From the NCBI GenBank assembly GCA_023525715.1, contig CM042012.1, positions 53,869,004-53,933,003 on the forward strand: a DNA stretch of 64,000 nt, in the 5' to 3' direction. Under the pieces are notes generated by a model. It worked only from the letters and a program-made list of their open reading frames with translations. It made no database searches and was not told the origin of the DNA. Shown here piece after piece: positions 25,182-44,831 of this stretch (positions within the stretch are counted from its first letter, which is position 1; the number at the start of each line of letters is the position of its first letter). This DNA is from Cichorium intybus. Lineage: Eukaryota > Streptophyta > Magnoliopsida > Asterales > Asteraceae. Made by a program: the position numbers and the translations under genes.

Positions 25182-25674
25182 GTATGTTAGGCCCTGTGAA
25201 CCTTCAGTTAACACCTATAAACAAGAATTAGAATGCGTGGCAGTAGACACCAACTATTACAAGTCCAGGTCCCTTTTTAGCAGGTAAATTTCAACTTCAT
25301 GCCCCTTAAAGACCAAAAAATAACATGAAGGACCTTTTAAACCAGAAATCAAGAGTTGGATGGGCTACAGTGTAATTTTGCCTATTTTGTTACATGGTAT
25401 TAGGGATAAAAGGCAATCTACCATGAACTCCATGACCTCCTGATTGTTTGCAATATCATTTTCTTAGGTAAGCTATGAATAAAGTAAGTAGTGGTCATGA
25501 TCTCCTAATTTCATGGGAGAATAGTTAGTAGCTTTTCTATTTAAGCATTTGTAGCAGACATTTTTAATATGCAGAGAAAATTTGTTCCAATTTACTGTTT
25601 TGCTTTTAATTTTAATTGGGAGGATGATCACCTCGAATTGATCGTATCAATTGGTGCTTTCATCCCTCGTCCTC

Positions 25675-26642
25675 ATGCCTCCTAAAGTGGTATCAAGCTC
25701 CACCTCCGACAACACCAATACCGTCCTCCATGATCAAATGCAAACTCTCATCCGTATCTCCACCGCTACCGCCGCCAAATTGGAGAAACTCGTCAACATC
25801 CTTGTAGCCAAAGAACCGCCGCCACCGCCACCGCCACCGCCACCGCCACCGCCACTGCCGCCGCCACCGAACAACAACCCTCGTCCACCAAAAATTCACC
25901 TCCCAACCTTTGATGGCTCTAATCCGCTTGATTGGATTTTTCAAGCCGAAAACTACTTTAGCTATTACTCCGTTCCACCGCCACAACGCCTCTACCTCGA
26001 TGTCTTCTATTTTACCGGCGACTCCTTAAGATGGTACAAATACCTTGCCAACAATAACTTTCTTGGAACTTGGCCGGAATTTACACGGGCTTTGGAACTA
26101 CTTTTGGTCCTTCGTCATATGAGAATCATCAAGCAACCTTGTTCAAGCTTCCACAATCCACCACCGTCTCGGCATACCAAACCGAGTTTGAAAAAGTTAG
26201 TAATTGGGTAATCGGTCTTTTCCCCTTAGCCTTGCGAAACTGTTTTATTTCCGGGTTACGACCCGACATTCAATCGAAGATCGTCATTCATAACCCGCAA
26301 ACACTTCATCACACTTATAGTCTAGCCAAACTAATTGAAGACAAGCTCCATGATCAACTTCCATCTTCCGACGGTACCTCCGAACCTCTACTAAGGAACT
26401 AACCATTGTTGGCTAGTCCCTCCTCTCTCTACTCCAACACTTCCGATTAAAAAGCTAAGCCCAATCAAAATGCAAAAACGACGGGCCGAGGGTCTTTGCT
26501 ACAATTGTCCCGCAAAGTATCAACCGGGTCACCAATGCAACCCACAAAAATTTCTCATTCTTCAATCGGAGACCGACCCACCATGGACTTCCGTCGCACA
26601 ACTTGATCTCGGCCTTGAGGACAAGGCCATTTTTTTAGGGTG
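25675..26642 (+). pseudogene. Gypsy-type gag, frameshifted, of the gag-only element
   Basis: Starts at ATG 25675 (MPPKVVSSSTSDN). A helical segment, a proline run encoded by repeated CCG/CCA codons (about 25818-25870) and the Gag core follow (IHLPTFDGSNPLDWIFQAEN, then WPEFTRAL). A one-base frameshift near 26095-26110 moves the rest of the core to another phase (FGPSSYENHQATLFKL, then ALRNCFISGLRPDIQ). A stop at 26400 precedes a zinc-knuckle-like CYNCPAKYQPGHQC at about 26493. A short tail (LDLGLEDKAIF) ends at the polypurine tract. No protease or RT text is present. Confidence 0.7.
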
Positions 26643-26994
26643 GGAGTATTGTTACAAAACCTATAGCGTCATTCAGACACGCATGATTAGTTTTAGTTTA
26701 TTAGTTTATTAGTTTTTAGTTTAAGTTTATTTTGTTACGTGGTCTTAGGGATAAAAGGCAATCTGCCGTGAACTCCATGACCTCCTGATTGTTTGCAATA
26801 TCATTTTCTTATGTAAGCTAGGAATAAAGTAAGTAGTGGTCATGATCTCCTAATTTCATGGGAGAATAGTTAGTAGCTTTTCTATTTAAGCATTTGTAGC
26901 AGACGTTTTTAATATGCAGAGAAAATTTGTTCCAATTTACTGTTTTGCTTTTAATTTTAATTGGGAGGCTGATCACCTCGAATCGATCGTATCA

Positions 26995-27264
26995 GTGTAT
27001 TTATGAGATAGATGAAATAAGAAATAAATAAATGAGATAAACAAATTAATAATGTCTTTAAATAAAGAAAAAGTTTGTATAAAAAGATGCAATGTATAAC
27101 CGGCAAACAACTTTCGTTTCATTAAATGTTGTGACAAGATAAAAACAAAACTTGGGCTCTAGATTAAATAATTTTATTTCATATAGCGTAATACATTGTT
27201 TTAATATCATGTATAGTAATGCATTGTTGTTATATATTGTTATTGTCAAGTGCTTATAAATTTT
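26995..27264. other. AT-rich spacer, no gene seen
   Basis: Short AT-rich stretch between the gag-only element and the solo LTR. I see nothing coding. Confidence 0.6.
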
Positions 27265-27269
27265 ATAGA

Positions 27270-29022
27270 TGTAATGCCCCAAATTTCAGGGTAAAATTTT
27301 CATTTTTAAAAGGCGGTTCATATACAAAAAACAGTTTGGAACATCCGATCCAATTATGATGATTTAAAACATTTAAAATCGGGTTTATCAAAACAATTAT
27401 AAACATTATCCAGTAGAATATTTAAGTACCAAAATATCAGATGCGATATAGTCGTGTCGTGCTCCAAGCTCAAGTCAGTAAATACTTGAAAAACATTTAG
27501 GGTTAAAGAGTAAGTACAAAGCTTAGTGAGTTTCCCAAAATACCACACAATCAAATACATTTAACCAGCATGCATAAAAGTCTCTGGGCTCACCCCGATC
27601 ACCCTGGCTTTCGGGTTCACCCCGATCCGCCTTGACTAGGACTCGCAGGCTCACCCAGTTCCACCCGTCGTCGGCACAATGCATAGACTCTCGAGCTCAT
27701 CCTGATCCGTCCGTCTTTCGAGCTCAACCCGATCTGCTATCGCATGTCAACCACCTTTATTAGTATCGATACTAAGCACACATACCAACACAAAAACCCT
27801 AGCTTTCAGACTGACCCAACGGGTCCCTAAACTCGATCATACAATCACATAGGTAGGGCCCGCTCACCCTAAGCATACATCAGTGCACATTGTGAAATAA
27901 AACTACTTACGCATGTAACATCACCTATAGTATAGTGAGAAAACTCACCTGATCCGCAACCTCAAGCCACAAGCTTCCGATATCCCCATATGCTAAGCAA
28001 CACGAATTTCTAACTTATCACAAAGTTGAAAATAAATAATCTGGAACATCCAAAACCGATCATATGGTCCAAATCTCTAAATCATCCAAGTTGGCTAAAA
28101 AGTCAACCAACCAAAGGTCAACTCGTACTTAGCACCGCTATCTCCTATGGATAGTGTCGCTAAATACACTTGGTCACAGATTCCTTTTTAGAGATAGCAC
28201 TGTTATCTTCATAGATAGCTGTGCTATCTCCGCTGTTCAGCCCATCTCTTTGTCGAGATCTTAATACGCTAAGTTAGGGGTCCAGATCTTCTAGAACTTA
28301 TCCAAGACGGTCAAGAATCCATAAAGTCGCCACCTTTATGCTCATGCATGTCTAATATGTACAAACCTCAAAATCAAAGTCTAAAAGCTTGAACCTAGCC
28401 AAAGCAACCATGCAAACAACCAAAGAGAGCTTGGCTCACTCTCTAATATGACTTAATGGCTCCAAAAGTGCTACCAAAAGCATAAAGTTATGAACTTTCC
28501 TAATAAGTTCCAAAGACCAAGCCATAAGGACCAAAGATCCATGAGACACATCCAAGACTACAAGAACAAGCTTATAAATACAAAAATTCACGAACTATTT
28601 ACTCACAAAGGTCTAGAAAATGCAGATCTTGATGATTGCTCCTTGGAGAACACCTTCTAGCACCACCACACACCTTCCTTCTCTTCAAGAAACCTTCCAA
28701 GATGCATAGAAGAGCCAAAAACACGACAAGGAAGCTAGAGTTTAGGGAGAGACGTTTCTGGGGGTTGAAGGAGAGAAAATGGTGGCTGCCTAGGGTTTAA
28801 GACCTTTAAATACGGCCAAAACCCAAGATCTAAGGTTTTGTGTAATCAGCGGCAGATAACGTAGCTATCTCTTAAGATAACGTCGCTATCTCCACAATCC
28901 TGGGTAACGCGCTTTTACAAGATAACGTCGCTATATCTATATATTGTGGCGCTATCTCCCATTTTCCTCAAAACCAACTTCTTTAAATCACAACTTGTTC
29001 ATTTCGGGAACAGGGTCTTACA
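27270..29022 (-). mobile_element. Solo LTR of a Gypsy-type element
   Basis: The 1753-bp segment starts TGTAATGCCCC and ends GGGTCTTACA, flanked by a perfect 5-bp TSD ATAGA (27265-27269 and 29023-29027). No interior is present, so it is a solo LTR left by recombination between two LTRs. Minus orientation is suggested by the TGTAATGCC left end, as in the Gypsy LTR at 14993. It contains diverged repeats of the words GATAACGTCGCTATCTCC and CACCCCGATC. Confidence 0.85.
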
Positions 29023-29233
29023 ATAGATGATGCATATGCTTAGAATAACACATCAGATGAAAAAGCTTCATAAAATATTTCAAAAAAATAGAAGTAACTA
29101 TTAGCCAATATATAAAAATAAAATAAAAGTGATTGGATAATTTAAATTAATAAAGTTTTATGTAATAAACTTAATAAAAATAAATGGTAAGGCTTAAAGA
29201 TGCTTTAACAACCACAAAATATATTATAAAATA

Positions 29234-30459
29234 GAATAAAGTATACTTTTGGTTCATGTAGTTTGCACAATATAACATTTGATGTCTAACTATAAAAAAT
29301 TGATATGACTGGTCTTGTTGTTTCCAAATCTTATATCAGAATTACCTGCTCCGTATAAAAAGAGCATCTTACTATTTCCAAATTTTTTTCCTTTTTCATT
29401 TTATCATTTTTGATATTCTAACAATAAGAGAAATTAGCAAAAACAAACTCACCCACCCCCATCGTCTCTCTCAGCTAACCACATCATAAGCTAAGGACAT
29501 ACATCACGTCAAGTTTTCGGCCTTTTGTGTGTCCTTCCACCTCACGGTTGCTTTACAAGGAACATTCAAATCTTCATCACATCGCCTTCATATCTTCATC
29601 CTTCAATGCAAGCATCACGTCAAAACACCTAAACCTTGCAAAATTAAGATTTTTGTGTCCCTTCTACTCATTCTCGACAATGCTCGTTTTCATCAGGAAA
29701 ATACAACAAAATCCCACAAAACCTTGTTCAAATCATTATCTTTGGTGTTACATGTTCAAGATCTATCATCTTCCACATATTTCAAGCTCAAGAACAACTA
29801 GATAGTGTCAAGAGCCGATGGATAATAACCTTGAACTCACTAGGCAAAGGTTCATCTATTGGAAAATAGCTAACCTTTGAATATTCGAGAACTTCTCCTA
29901 GTTTATGGTTGATTTTTGCATCAAGATTTTCTCTTATTTGTTTTTCTGATCTATTTGAAGTTTTTAAACTTCTATGATATGGTTTATTGTATAGTTGTTT
30001 CAAACTCGAAATCTGATGGATATTTGTTTATGTTTTTGCTTGAAAATCATATTGAGGTTGCATGCTTGTTAAAATTGAGATCTAAAGAATATTTGTGTTA
30101 TATGTTTGATTTTTTTGTATGTTATAATGCTAAACTTGAAATATGATGAATGTATGTATGTGTTCAAAAAGCTGGGTGGTCCTTTTTGTGACACTTGAAC
30201 TGTTGAACAAGTGTGAGAGAGGGACAATGAGAGCGTAGGGTGGGGTGAGTTTTTCTTCTAATTTATTTTATTATTGGAATATATAAAATAAAAAATAAAA
30301 AAACAAAAAGTATATTAAAAATTATAAAATGATCCTTTTATATAGATTAGAGACCTCCGTATAAAATATTAAAATGTTTGAAAACCATAAGATAACTACG
30401 TATCAATTAACCTAAATCTTATACCGTACAAATCAAGTAACCAAAAGTTTATTTTGCTC
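29234..30459. mobile_element. Probable Mutator-like element with long, diverged inverted ends
   Basis: The left text GAATAAAGTATACTTTTGGT matches the reverse complement of the right end, GAGCAAAATAAACTTTTGGT. Further matches continue inward (CTCCGTATAAAA; a stretch with AAACTCACCC), giving arms of about 200 bp. Flanks TATAAAATA and TATTAAATA agree at 8 of 9 bases, as expected for a MULE. No transposase is visible; small frames at 29527-29805 have no known domain. Confidence 0.55.
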
Positions 30460-30539
30460 TATTAAATATCATATTTTATCAAGTGAGTAGAAAATCAAAT
30501 CGATTCGTTCACTGAGCGGATGAACCCTGGATCATAAAT

Positions 30540-31212
30540 TGCAGTGGTTGCTCTCACACTCGACGAACCGCCTGCTGCTGCCGCTTGTGACTCGACTTTT
30601 GTTATCAGGTAAATGGTCCGATTTGACTTTTTGTCATAAGTTAGGAATTCTGGGTATCAATCGATGTTTGTGTATCTTGGTTTTTCTTTGTACGGATACC
30701 AAGAGAAATTTTGAAACTTCTTGTTGCTTTGAAGAGATTTAAGGGTATTTGGTAGGGCCATATATGAGGAATGACACCGGGCTTTAAGTCATGGGGTTGA
30801 CCGAGCTAATCTGTTTTAGGGTTTTACCTATATTTTGGGGGAATTGATATTTTCATTTATTAAATTTATTCATTAACATGAAATATGTGTTTTATTGATT
30901 TGTACGATAGCTTTAAGTGTATTGTACATCATGTGTATCAATCAATTTTTCAAATGGAAATATCAGTTCCCATATATTGGAATGATTATATTTTTGTAGG
31001 CTTTTGTTTTGGTGATTTCATGCCTTTTATATGACAAGTGATCCGTAAATATCATTTTTAACTATACATAACAATTGAAAGTCTTTTATATATAATATAC
31101 ATAAATTGTTATATATGGTTCATGGTTAAATATTGTTGTGTACGCATCACTTTCCTTTTTATATGTACATAAGATAAGATGTGTGATGATGTGTTGTTAT
31201 CGGTTTGAAGGG
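30540..31212 (+). other. Predicted 5' UTR exon and intron of the F-box gene
   Basis: A short C/T-rich, GC-richer stretch (30540-30608) ends at a good donor (ATCAG|GTAAAT). An AT-rich interval follows, to a possible acceptor GTTTGAAG at 31210, two bases before the chosen ATG. This gives an intron of about 602 bp. The acceptor is weak, so confidence is modest. Confidence 0.4.
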
Positions 31213-32868
31213 ATGAGACGAGAAGTAGAAGATGTTCCCGAGTTGTTGCAGCACATACAATCGCGGTTGCCCGTAAGAGAAGCGGCCCGCACCAGCGTGT
31301 TGTCCAAGTCATGGCTACACGCTTGGTCTACCATCCCTAACCTCAGGTTTCATGTTGTCAAGAAACAAAATCTATACAACATGAAGCTAGTGGACGTGGA
31401 CCGCACTCTGATAAGGTATCACCATGACAACATACCAATCGAAAAGTTTGAGCTTCTTATCGACATTGACGACCAGGAGTCGGCTTCTCATGCTGAAAAA
31501 TGGATCGGGTTCGTGGCAACCAAAACATGCCTTAAAGAGGTTTCCCTCACAATCCTCCTTCATGGTGTCCTGTTCACATTGCCACATGAGATACTCTCGG
31601 GTGAAAACCTAACTAAGATACAAGTTTCATCCCCGTTCCATTCTGTTAATTGGATGACAACGAATCATGTGATCAAGTGTGTGTCCCTACGAGAACTGCA
31701 CTTAGATGGCGTGCGCATAAGTGAAGAGGCTCTGAATGACATACTATCGTCTTGTAGCTTGCTTGTGAAGATAGAACTTTTGCATTGTTGCGAGGGGCTC
31801 AAGACCATCAACGTTAAAAACCTTGCTTGTCTTTACGAATTAACAATATGTGCGGGTACTATATATGGGAACACTACCGATTTGGAAATCAGTGATGTCC
31901 CAAATCTTATATATGGGAACACTACCGATTTGGAAATCAGTGATGTGCCAAATCTTGGTGTGTTTAGCTTCGACCTACGTGGATCCCATTCAATATCATT
32001 AGGAACCAGTGTGACACAATTAACAATAGGCGGTCGTGGTATGATAACCGACTATGCATGCATGGACATGATCAACTCGAGACTTCCTTTTCTCGAGTGT
32101 TTGACACTTTATGATATGACATTTTGGAAGTCGGAAAGCTTCCATTTCACATGTGCTTCGATCAAGAGATTGACCTTGGGGTTGGGCCCACACACGCTTG
32201 TCGACATACAAGTACATGCTCCAAAATTACGTTTTTTCTGCTTCGATGGCTACGCTTTGCCTAATATCTTGTTTCCTGTCTCTACTCTCAAGCAACTCGA
32301 GGTTACACTCAGACTCGACCTTCCTGTTGATGTTTATTTTTTTCTTAAGATGAGGGAAGCACTCTCGTTAGCACACACGTGCACCGTTCGTATAATGGCT
32401 CGCAACCACGACCTCGGCCTCGACCTCGACCTCAATCAGCTGCCATCCCACATAGTCATCCGCATCGGCATCGACATTGATGATCTAAGAACAAGGCTCC
32501 GGTCTCGACCTCCTGCTACCAACGTCCAACAACTGTCGTTTCAAATGAGTGGGGATGATTGCCTGTGGGAACGATCCCCATTTTTTGATGCATTCTTTGA
32601 GATTTGCCGTCCCAAGCACGTATTTGCCCTGCCAGACTTGCGATATAGCCACAGGAATCACTTTTGCAGGCTGATGCTCAAGGAGGTCTTGGAGAAGAAG
32701 ACGACATCCAAGGTTGGAACCCCATATTGGTCTCGTTACCTCAAACATGTTCAAATAAGAGAGTACTCTCGTGATCAAATATGGAAAACCCTAACAAATT
32801 CCCATAGACGCTTTCTAGACGGGTCGGCTCCTGCTGACTGCATGGATTTCAAACTAATGTGGTGTTAA
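31213..32868 (+). CDS. F-box/LRR-repeat protein
   Basis: An intact frame of 551 residues from the ATG at 31213. The frame is open 25 codons further up, but that text is unlike F-box N-termini and a splice acceptor may lie just before 31213. Residues about 7-45 are an F-box (PELLQHIQSRLPVREAARTS, then VLSKSW). F-box proteins of this class bind SKP1 in SCF ubiquitin ligases through this segment. Residues about 100-370 form diverged leucine-rich repeats (VSLRELHLDGVRISEEALND; NLACLYELTI; SIKRLTLGLG), expected to bind the substrate, which is unknown. The C-terminal region (LDLDLNQLPSHIVIRIGIDI onward) resembles the tail of plant F-box/LRR families. A 16-residue direct duplication lies at about residues 217-248. 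It is the only host-type gene in the window that looks functional. Confidence 0.8.
   Translation: MRREVEDVPELLQHIQSRLPVREAARTSVLSKSWLHAWSTIPNLRFHVVKKQNLYNMKLVDVDRTLIRYHHDNIPIEKFELLIDIDDQESASHAEKWIGFVATKTCLKEVSLTILLHGVLFTLPHEILSGENLTKIQVSSPFHSVNWMTTNHVIKCVSLRELHLDGVRISEEALNDILSSCSLLVKIELLHCCEGLKTINVKNLACLYELTICAGTIYGNTTDLEISDVPNLIYGNTTDLEISDVPNLGVFSFDLRGSHSISLGTSVTQLTIGGRGMITDYACMDMINSRLPFLECLTLYDMTFWKSESFHFTCASIKRLTLGLGPHTLVDIQVHAPKLRFFCFDGYALPNILFPVSTLKQLEVTLRLDLPVDVYFFLKMREALSLAHTCTVRIMARNHDLGLDLDLNQLPSHIVIRIGIDIDDLRTRLRSRPPATNVQQLSFQMSGDDCLWERSPFFDAFFEICRPKHVFALPDLRYSHRNHFCRLMLKEVLEKKTTSKVGTPYWSRYLKHVQIREYSRDQIWKTLTNSHRRFLDGSAPADCMDFKLMWC
31861..31956 (+). repeat. 48-bp tandem duplication inside the F-box gene
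   Basis: 31861-31908 and 31909-31956 are identical except for one base (GATGTCCCA versus GATGTGCCA). The duplication keeps frame and repeats IYGNTTDLEISDVPNL in the LRR region. Confidence 0.95.
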
Positions 32869-32985
32869 CCATCATCTTGGGTTGGATTAGTTATTGGTTT
32901 TACTATTTCCTGTTTTGATATTCGTTGTATCAAATTGGTTACAAACATATTTAAGCATATTAAATTATGAATGTTATGTTTATTT

Positions 32986-33086
32986 TATTTATTTATTTAT
33001 TTTTTTTTTGAACGGCAAGGGTTTGAACCCATGACCTCTTTGTTAGTAATCACATTGTTAGCCAAGTGGGCTAGCCCCAACTTGTT
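32986..33086 (-). mobile_element. tRNA-derived SINE, minus strand, short
   Basis: In minus sense the element starts near GTTGGGGCTAGCCCACTTGG and contains a pol III box A (TAGCCCACTTGG) and, about 40 bp later, a box B (GGTTCAAACCC). It ends in an A-rich tail, the T-rich run at about 32987-33010 on the plus strand. A perfect 14-bp TSD, TGTTATGTTTATTT, lies at 32972-32985 and 33087-33100. It sits about 120 bp after the F-box stop codon. Confidence 0.8.
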
Positions 33087-33100
33087 TGTTATGTTTATTT

Positions 33101-41086
<7,986 letters not shown>

Positions 41087-41892
41087 TAATAACAAACATC
41101 CTGTAATAAAGCATGCACAATAAATAATCGTGATCGGAACATAGTCTAGCAACGCCATGAATTTGATCTTAGAAGACAAAAAAATAAGTGCCACGTCGTA
41201 TCACTAAATAAGTATTCGTCATCGAATGTTGTCGAAAATCCAAACTCTAACAATAATACGAAGTGCTTTGAATCGTCATAATAAGCAATCTGTGTCTGAA
41301 GAGAATCCAAGCGATGCCAGAAATTTAATCAGTGATGACTAAAAATCAATGCCACATTGCATAGTAGCGCTAAAAATCTCTTGGTTTGCGGACGACTCAA
41401 GAAACAAAACACTCTCGGTCGGGATGCTCAAGAAACAAAGTGCGAAATAACAAACATCTTGGAAGATTAACGATAATAAAATGAAGAACAAAGATGAGCA
41501 ATCTACATTTCATTAGATAACAAAAAGTAAAAAAAATACATGAAGAACACATGTGTCAGGGAAAGTGGTTCCCTGGACACAAACTCTCTTAAATCTAAAT
41601 CACTGCATTGTAGGTGGACACTAACAATGACCACTTCCATCCTATTTATAGGAGAAAATCGAATATTCTAGCCTAACTATCACTCATCGTTGTAGAGCAT
41701 TTCCAGCTCCAACACTTAACCATATCTCACAAACATGACTCCATAATCCATAAGACTTAACACTTAACCATGACACATACCCCATAAACCTTGACCCGTA
41801 ACACATAAGCCTTAACACTTAACAATATTTCATATATAATGATCTTGACCCATAACACATAAACACTTAACTATAACCCATAACCATGACTC
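41087..41892. repeat. Spacer with degenerate tandem repeats
   Basis: No gene. From about 41700 to 41892 the words CATAACACATAA and CTTAACACTTAACC recur about five times at a spacing of roughly 35-45 bp, much diverged. The preceding part (41520-41680), with an inverted TATA-like CTATTTATAGG, resembles part of a Copia-type LTR but could not be bounded. Confidence 0.45.
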
Positions 41893-41897
41893 TATAA

Positions 41898-43458
41898 TGA
41901 TAGGAATTAGGTAAAACAAATAAACTTAAAACCCTTAAGTTCACATGCAACCTAAAGGATCTATGTTTTCACTATTGAACCTATAACTAAGAACATCAAA
42001 TCAGAAACCCTAATTGCCGTAGGTAATTTTCAAAAATAAGACAAAGGGTTTAGGATTACATACCTTATTGTTATTATAGTAAATAATAAGATTCCTTCAC
42101 TTGTAGATCTCTTGGAAGCAAGCACCATAATTGTCGTGCCTCTAATGGCTCACACCCAAAAGTCCAAACAATTAGGTTATTTAGAAAAGCTCGCTATAAA
42201 ACCTTAGAGAAGGATTACAGATTCTGCTTGAGAGAGAAGAGAAAAACTCCAGAGGAATGTCTACTGAAGTTGGCACAAATAATGAGGTGTCAGGGAGGGA
42301 TATTTATAGCTTCCAAAGGTGATTAAAGATAAACATTACAGATAAACCTTATTTAAATTCAAACTGGATAAACATTTTATCTTTAAATTCAAACCCTTTA
42401 GGTGCCATATATAGTTGGCGATTTTAAGGGTTTCTATCCCTTAATTTCGTCCAACATTATATCCCCAACATTATTCATTGCTCAACTATTGAATAATTAC
42501 AATTCAGCCCCTGCACTTTTAATTAATCCCAAATTAATTCCAATTAATTCGAATCAATTCTAATTAATTCCAAACTAGTTTCTAATTAATTTAGCATCAC
42601 ATAAAAATTAATAAACTATTTATTTCTCTCTCTCATATAACTCTAATACCATTTGGACTACTGAGGGTAGGGGTGAGCAAAAACTGAATCGCAACAAAAA
42701 ATAACCGAAAAAATCGCAAAAACCGAAACCGAAAAACCAAAACCGAAGCGAAAACCGATGGTGTGGTTTAGATTTTTACAAAAACCGCAAAATTGCGGTG
42801 CGGTGCGGTTTTTACTTTTGGAAAAACCGCAAATAACCGAACCGCACCGATTACCATGTATTAAATAATTACATACTATATGTATTATTTACTTATTATT
42901 AAATTTAAATATGACATTATAGATTAAATAAAAGAGTGAGTTTGAACAATAATTTCATTTTGTATTTTGATAGTGGCAATTCCATTTGTCATTTTCACCG
43001 ATTGTAAGTTATAAACTTTAGTTGTTTCATGATTTACTATACTAAGTACAAAGAAACAAATGAGTTCTATTTTGTATTTTGAAAGCGGCAATATACTAAA
43101 TATATAGTCAAAATACTACAAATTTTATAAAAAAATGCGTCGATTTTGAACTTATACGGTTTTACAACCGCACCATAGGAAAAAAAACGAACTATATTAT
43201 GCGGTTAATAACCGAAACCGCACCAAATAAAATCGCACCGCATGGAAAAACCGCAAAACTGCACCACATTAGAAACCGCAAATTGCGGTTTTAGGTTTTC
43301 AAAAACCGCATAATGCGGTTTGCGGTTCGGTTTTGACCAAAAACCGCACCAAACCGCACCACGCTCACCCCTAACTGAGGGCAACCCAAAAGGACTGTGG
43401 TACTATCAATTCAAGTATATACCAATTATAGTTATGGGCTTAGACACTTAATCCAACA
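41898..43458 (-). repeat. 3' LTR of the outer Copia element, interrupted by a MITE
   Basis: Starts TGATAGGAATTAGG and ends CTTAATCCAACA, matching the ends of the other Copia LTRs. Without the MITE and one TSD copy it is about 847 bp. The left boundary is inferred. Confidence 0.65.
42668..43373. mobile_element. hAT-type MITE with TAGGGGTGAGC ends
   Basis: Termini TAGGGGTGAGC are inverted at both ends, with a perfect 8-bp TSD ACTGAGGG (42660-42667 and 43374-43381). Much of the 706-bp body is made of iterated words such as AAAACCGCA, CCGAACCGCACC and GCGGTTTTT on both strands. No coding. Confidence 0.85.
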
Positions 43459-43845
43459 GTCTCTCACTTGGATAAGTCTATAACTATAACTGCCAGTATA
43501 ACTTCTGAATCGATCAAAAAATTGTAGCTTCCAAAAACCACTCTCGAACTCTAGCCCAATGAATTACGCGTCCTAAGATAACTGATCATATAATCCTCCG
43601 TTCTTCAAGATATCATTCGGACATGAGACATGGAATGGAATCAATCTCGTTGTACAAGACTTTGTTTCCCGATTTCTGATTTGTAATGATATAGGACTTC
43701 TAATTGAACGCTTCAATTTAGTCCTGGCTGGGCCCAACACTATAAGTCAACACCAAATCATCGAGGGGCCTAAAGATATCACTTTTCCTATTAGGGAAAA
43801 AGGAACGAATAAACTTTGACTCATATGTTTGTATCATTTACTTAT

Positions 43846-44831
43846 TGACACGCCTAGGTCGTCGTGCGGTCAAAAATAGTAAAAATAACCTAACACACAC
43901 TAATATAGCGATAGTCAGGGTCGATCCACAGGAGTTACGTGGTCAAGGTAGGCAACAGATTACCAACTGTAGTGTCACTCTACAGCCAGAGGGTCTAGTT
44001 TCCGACTTTTACCAAAAACAGTCCCAAAATCACAAAATCCAACAATTCCAAATCAAGCATCAACTAAACTAAAACCAAAACCAACACTTAACCCTAATCA
44101 CTTATTGAAATCAGCAATGTAATTCAGAAGTAATCAAGATCAAATCAACACAATCAAACATTCAAACATCCAAATGCATCCAAAAGCATAAAAACCATAA
44201 AAAGAGCAATTAACAATAACCGAATGATTAACTATTAAAAACTCAGATCCAACTTGTTCCAAAACAGAAAACATAAACTTTCAGAAACTAAAAACTAATG
44301 CCAATGGTTGTCACACCCAATAACACTAGTCAAAGCTACCAAAACTACTTAACTACTTGGAAATTAAAAGAGAAAAACATAAATACCAATAATGGTCGAC
44401 TGAATACTGAAACTCGGAGTCAAAGAAGCCTTGGGGGTCGTTCCTATGTCAGGTCTTTGCTGCTGATTTCGACCTAGAAGCCTCTATTTATAGTTTTGAA
44501 AATTATAAGACCGCGCCGCGCACACTTATATTCCGCGGCGTACGTACGAGTTCATCCCCGTTTTTTCGGCATTTGAATCTTCTACACTGCCTCATTGCTG
44601 ACTCAGCGCGTCGCGCCCTCATACATACCCGCGGCGTGCGTGCGAATTCGACTGTTTTGTCTTTATCTTCAAACTTCTTCCATTTTGTACGCTTTTAGCC
44701 CCTGTTTACATCATTTTTTTCCAAACAAGCACTGACATAAAAAATGAGAATACCACAGCATATATGATATAAATTCATCAAGAATAGGGCTCAACAACGA
44801 CTAAACTACTTGATATTACTAGGCGTTGTCA
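43846..44831 (-). repeat. 3' LTR of Athila-like element 2
   Basis: 986 bp, related to the LTR of element 1 (shared TGACAACGCCTAGT and TTGTTGAGCCCT in minus sense). Inverted TATA at about 44485 and CGCG boxes at about 44512-44645. Confidence 0.95.

Larger units (their letters stand above)
24115..25382. mobile_element. Pack-MULE (Mutator-like element carrying gene fragments)
   Basis: Long terminal inverted repeats of about 135 bp, starting GGCAAAATTACA, are flanked by 9-bp target copies: TATTTTTTT (24106-24114) and TATTTTGTT (25383-25391). The uninterrupted 3' LTR of the host element reads TATTTTGTT, so the left copy has one later change. There is no transposase. The interior holds exon-like sequence resembling the MCM-binding protein gene, plus a 62-bp tandem duplication. 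Confidence 0.85.
24031..26994 (+). mobile_element. Gag-only LTR retrotransposon (TR-GAG-like), with a MULE in its 5' LTR
   Basis: The LTRs start TGTTACAAA and end GATCGTATCA. The 5' copy is 24031-25649 (342 bp once the MULE and its duplicated target are removed); the 3' copy is 26650-26994 (345 bp). Flanks GCGTA and GTGTA form a 4/5 TSD. A primer-site-like TTGGTGCTTTCAT follows the 5' LTR, and AGGGTGGGAGTAT precedes the 3' LTR. The 1-kb interior carries only a broken Gypsy-type gag. This matches the small terminal-repeat elements with a Gag domain described in plants, which need pol in trans. Confidence 0.85.
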
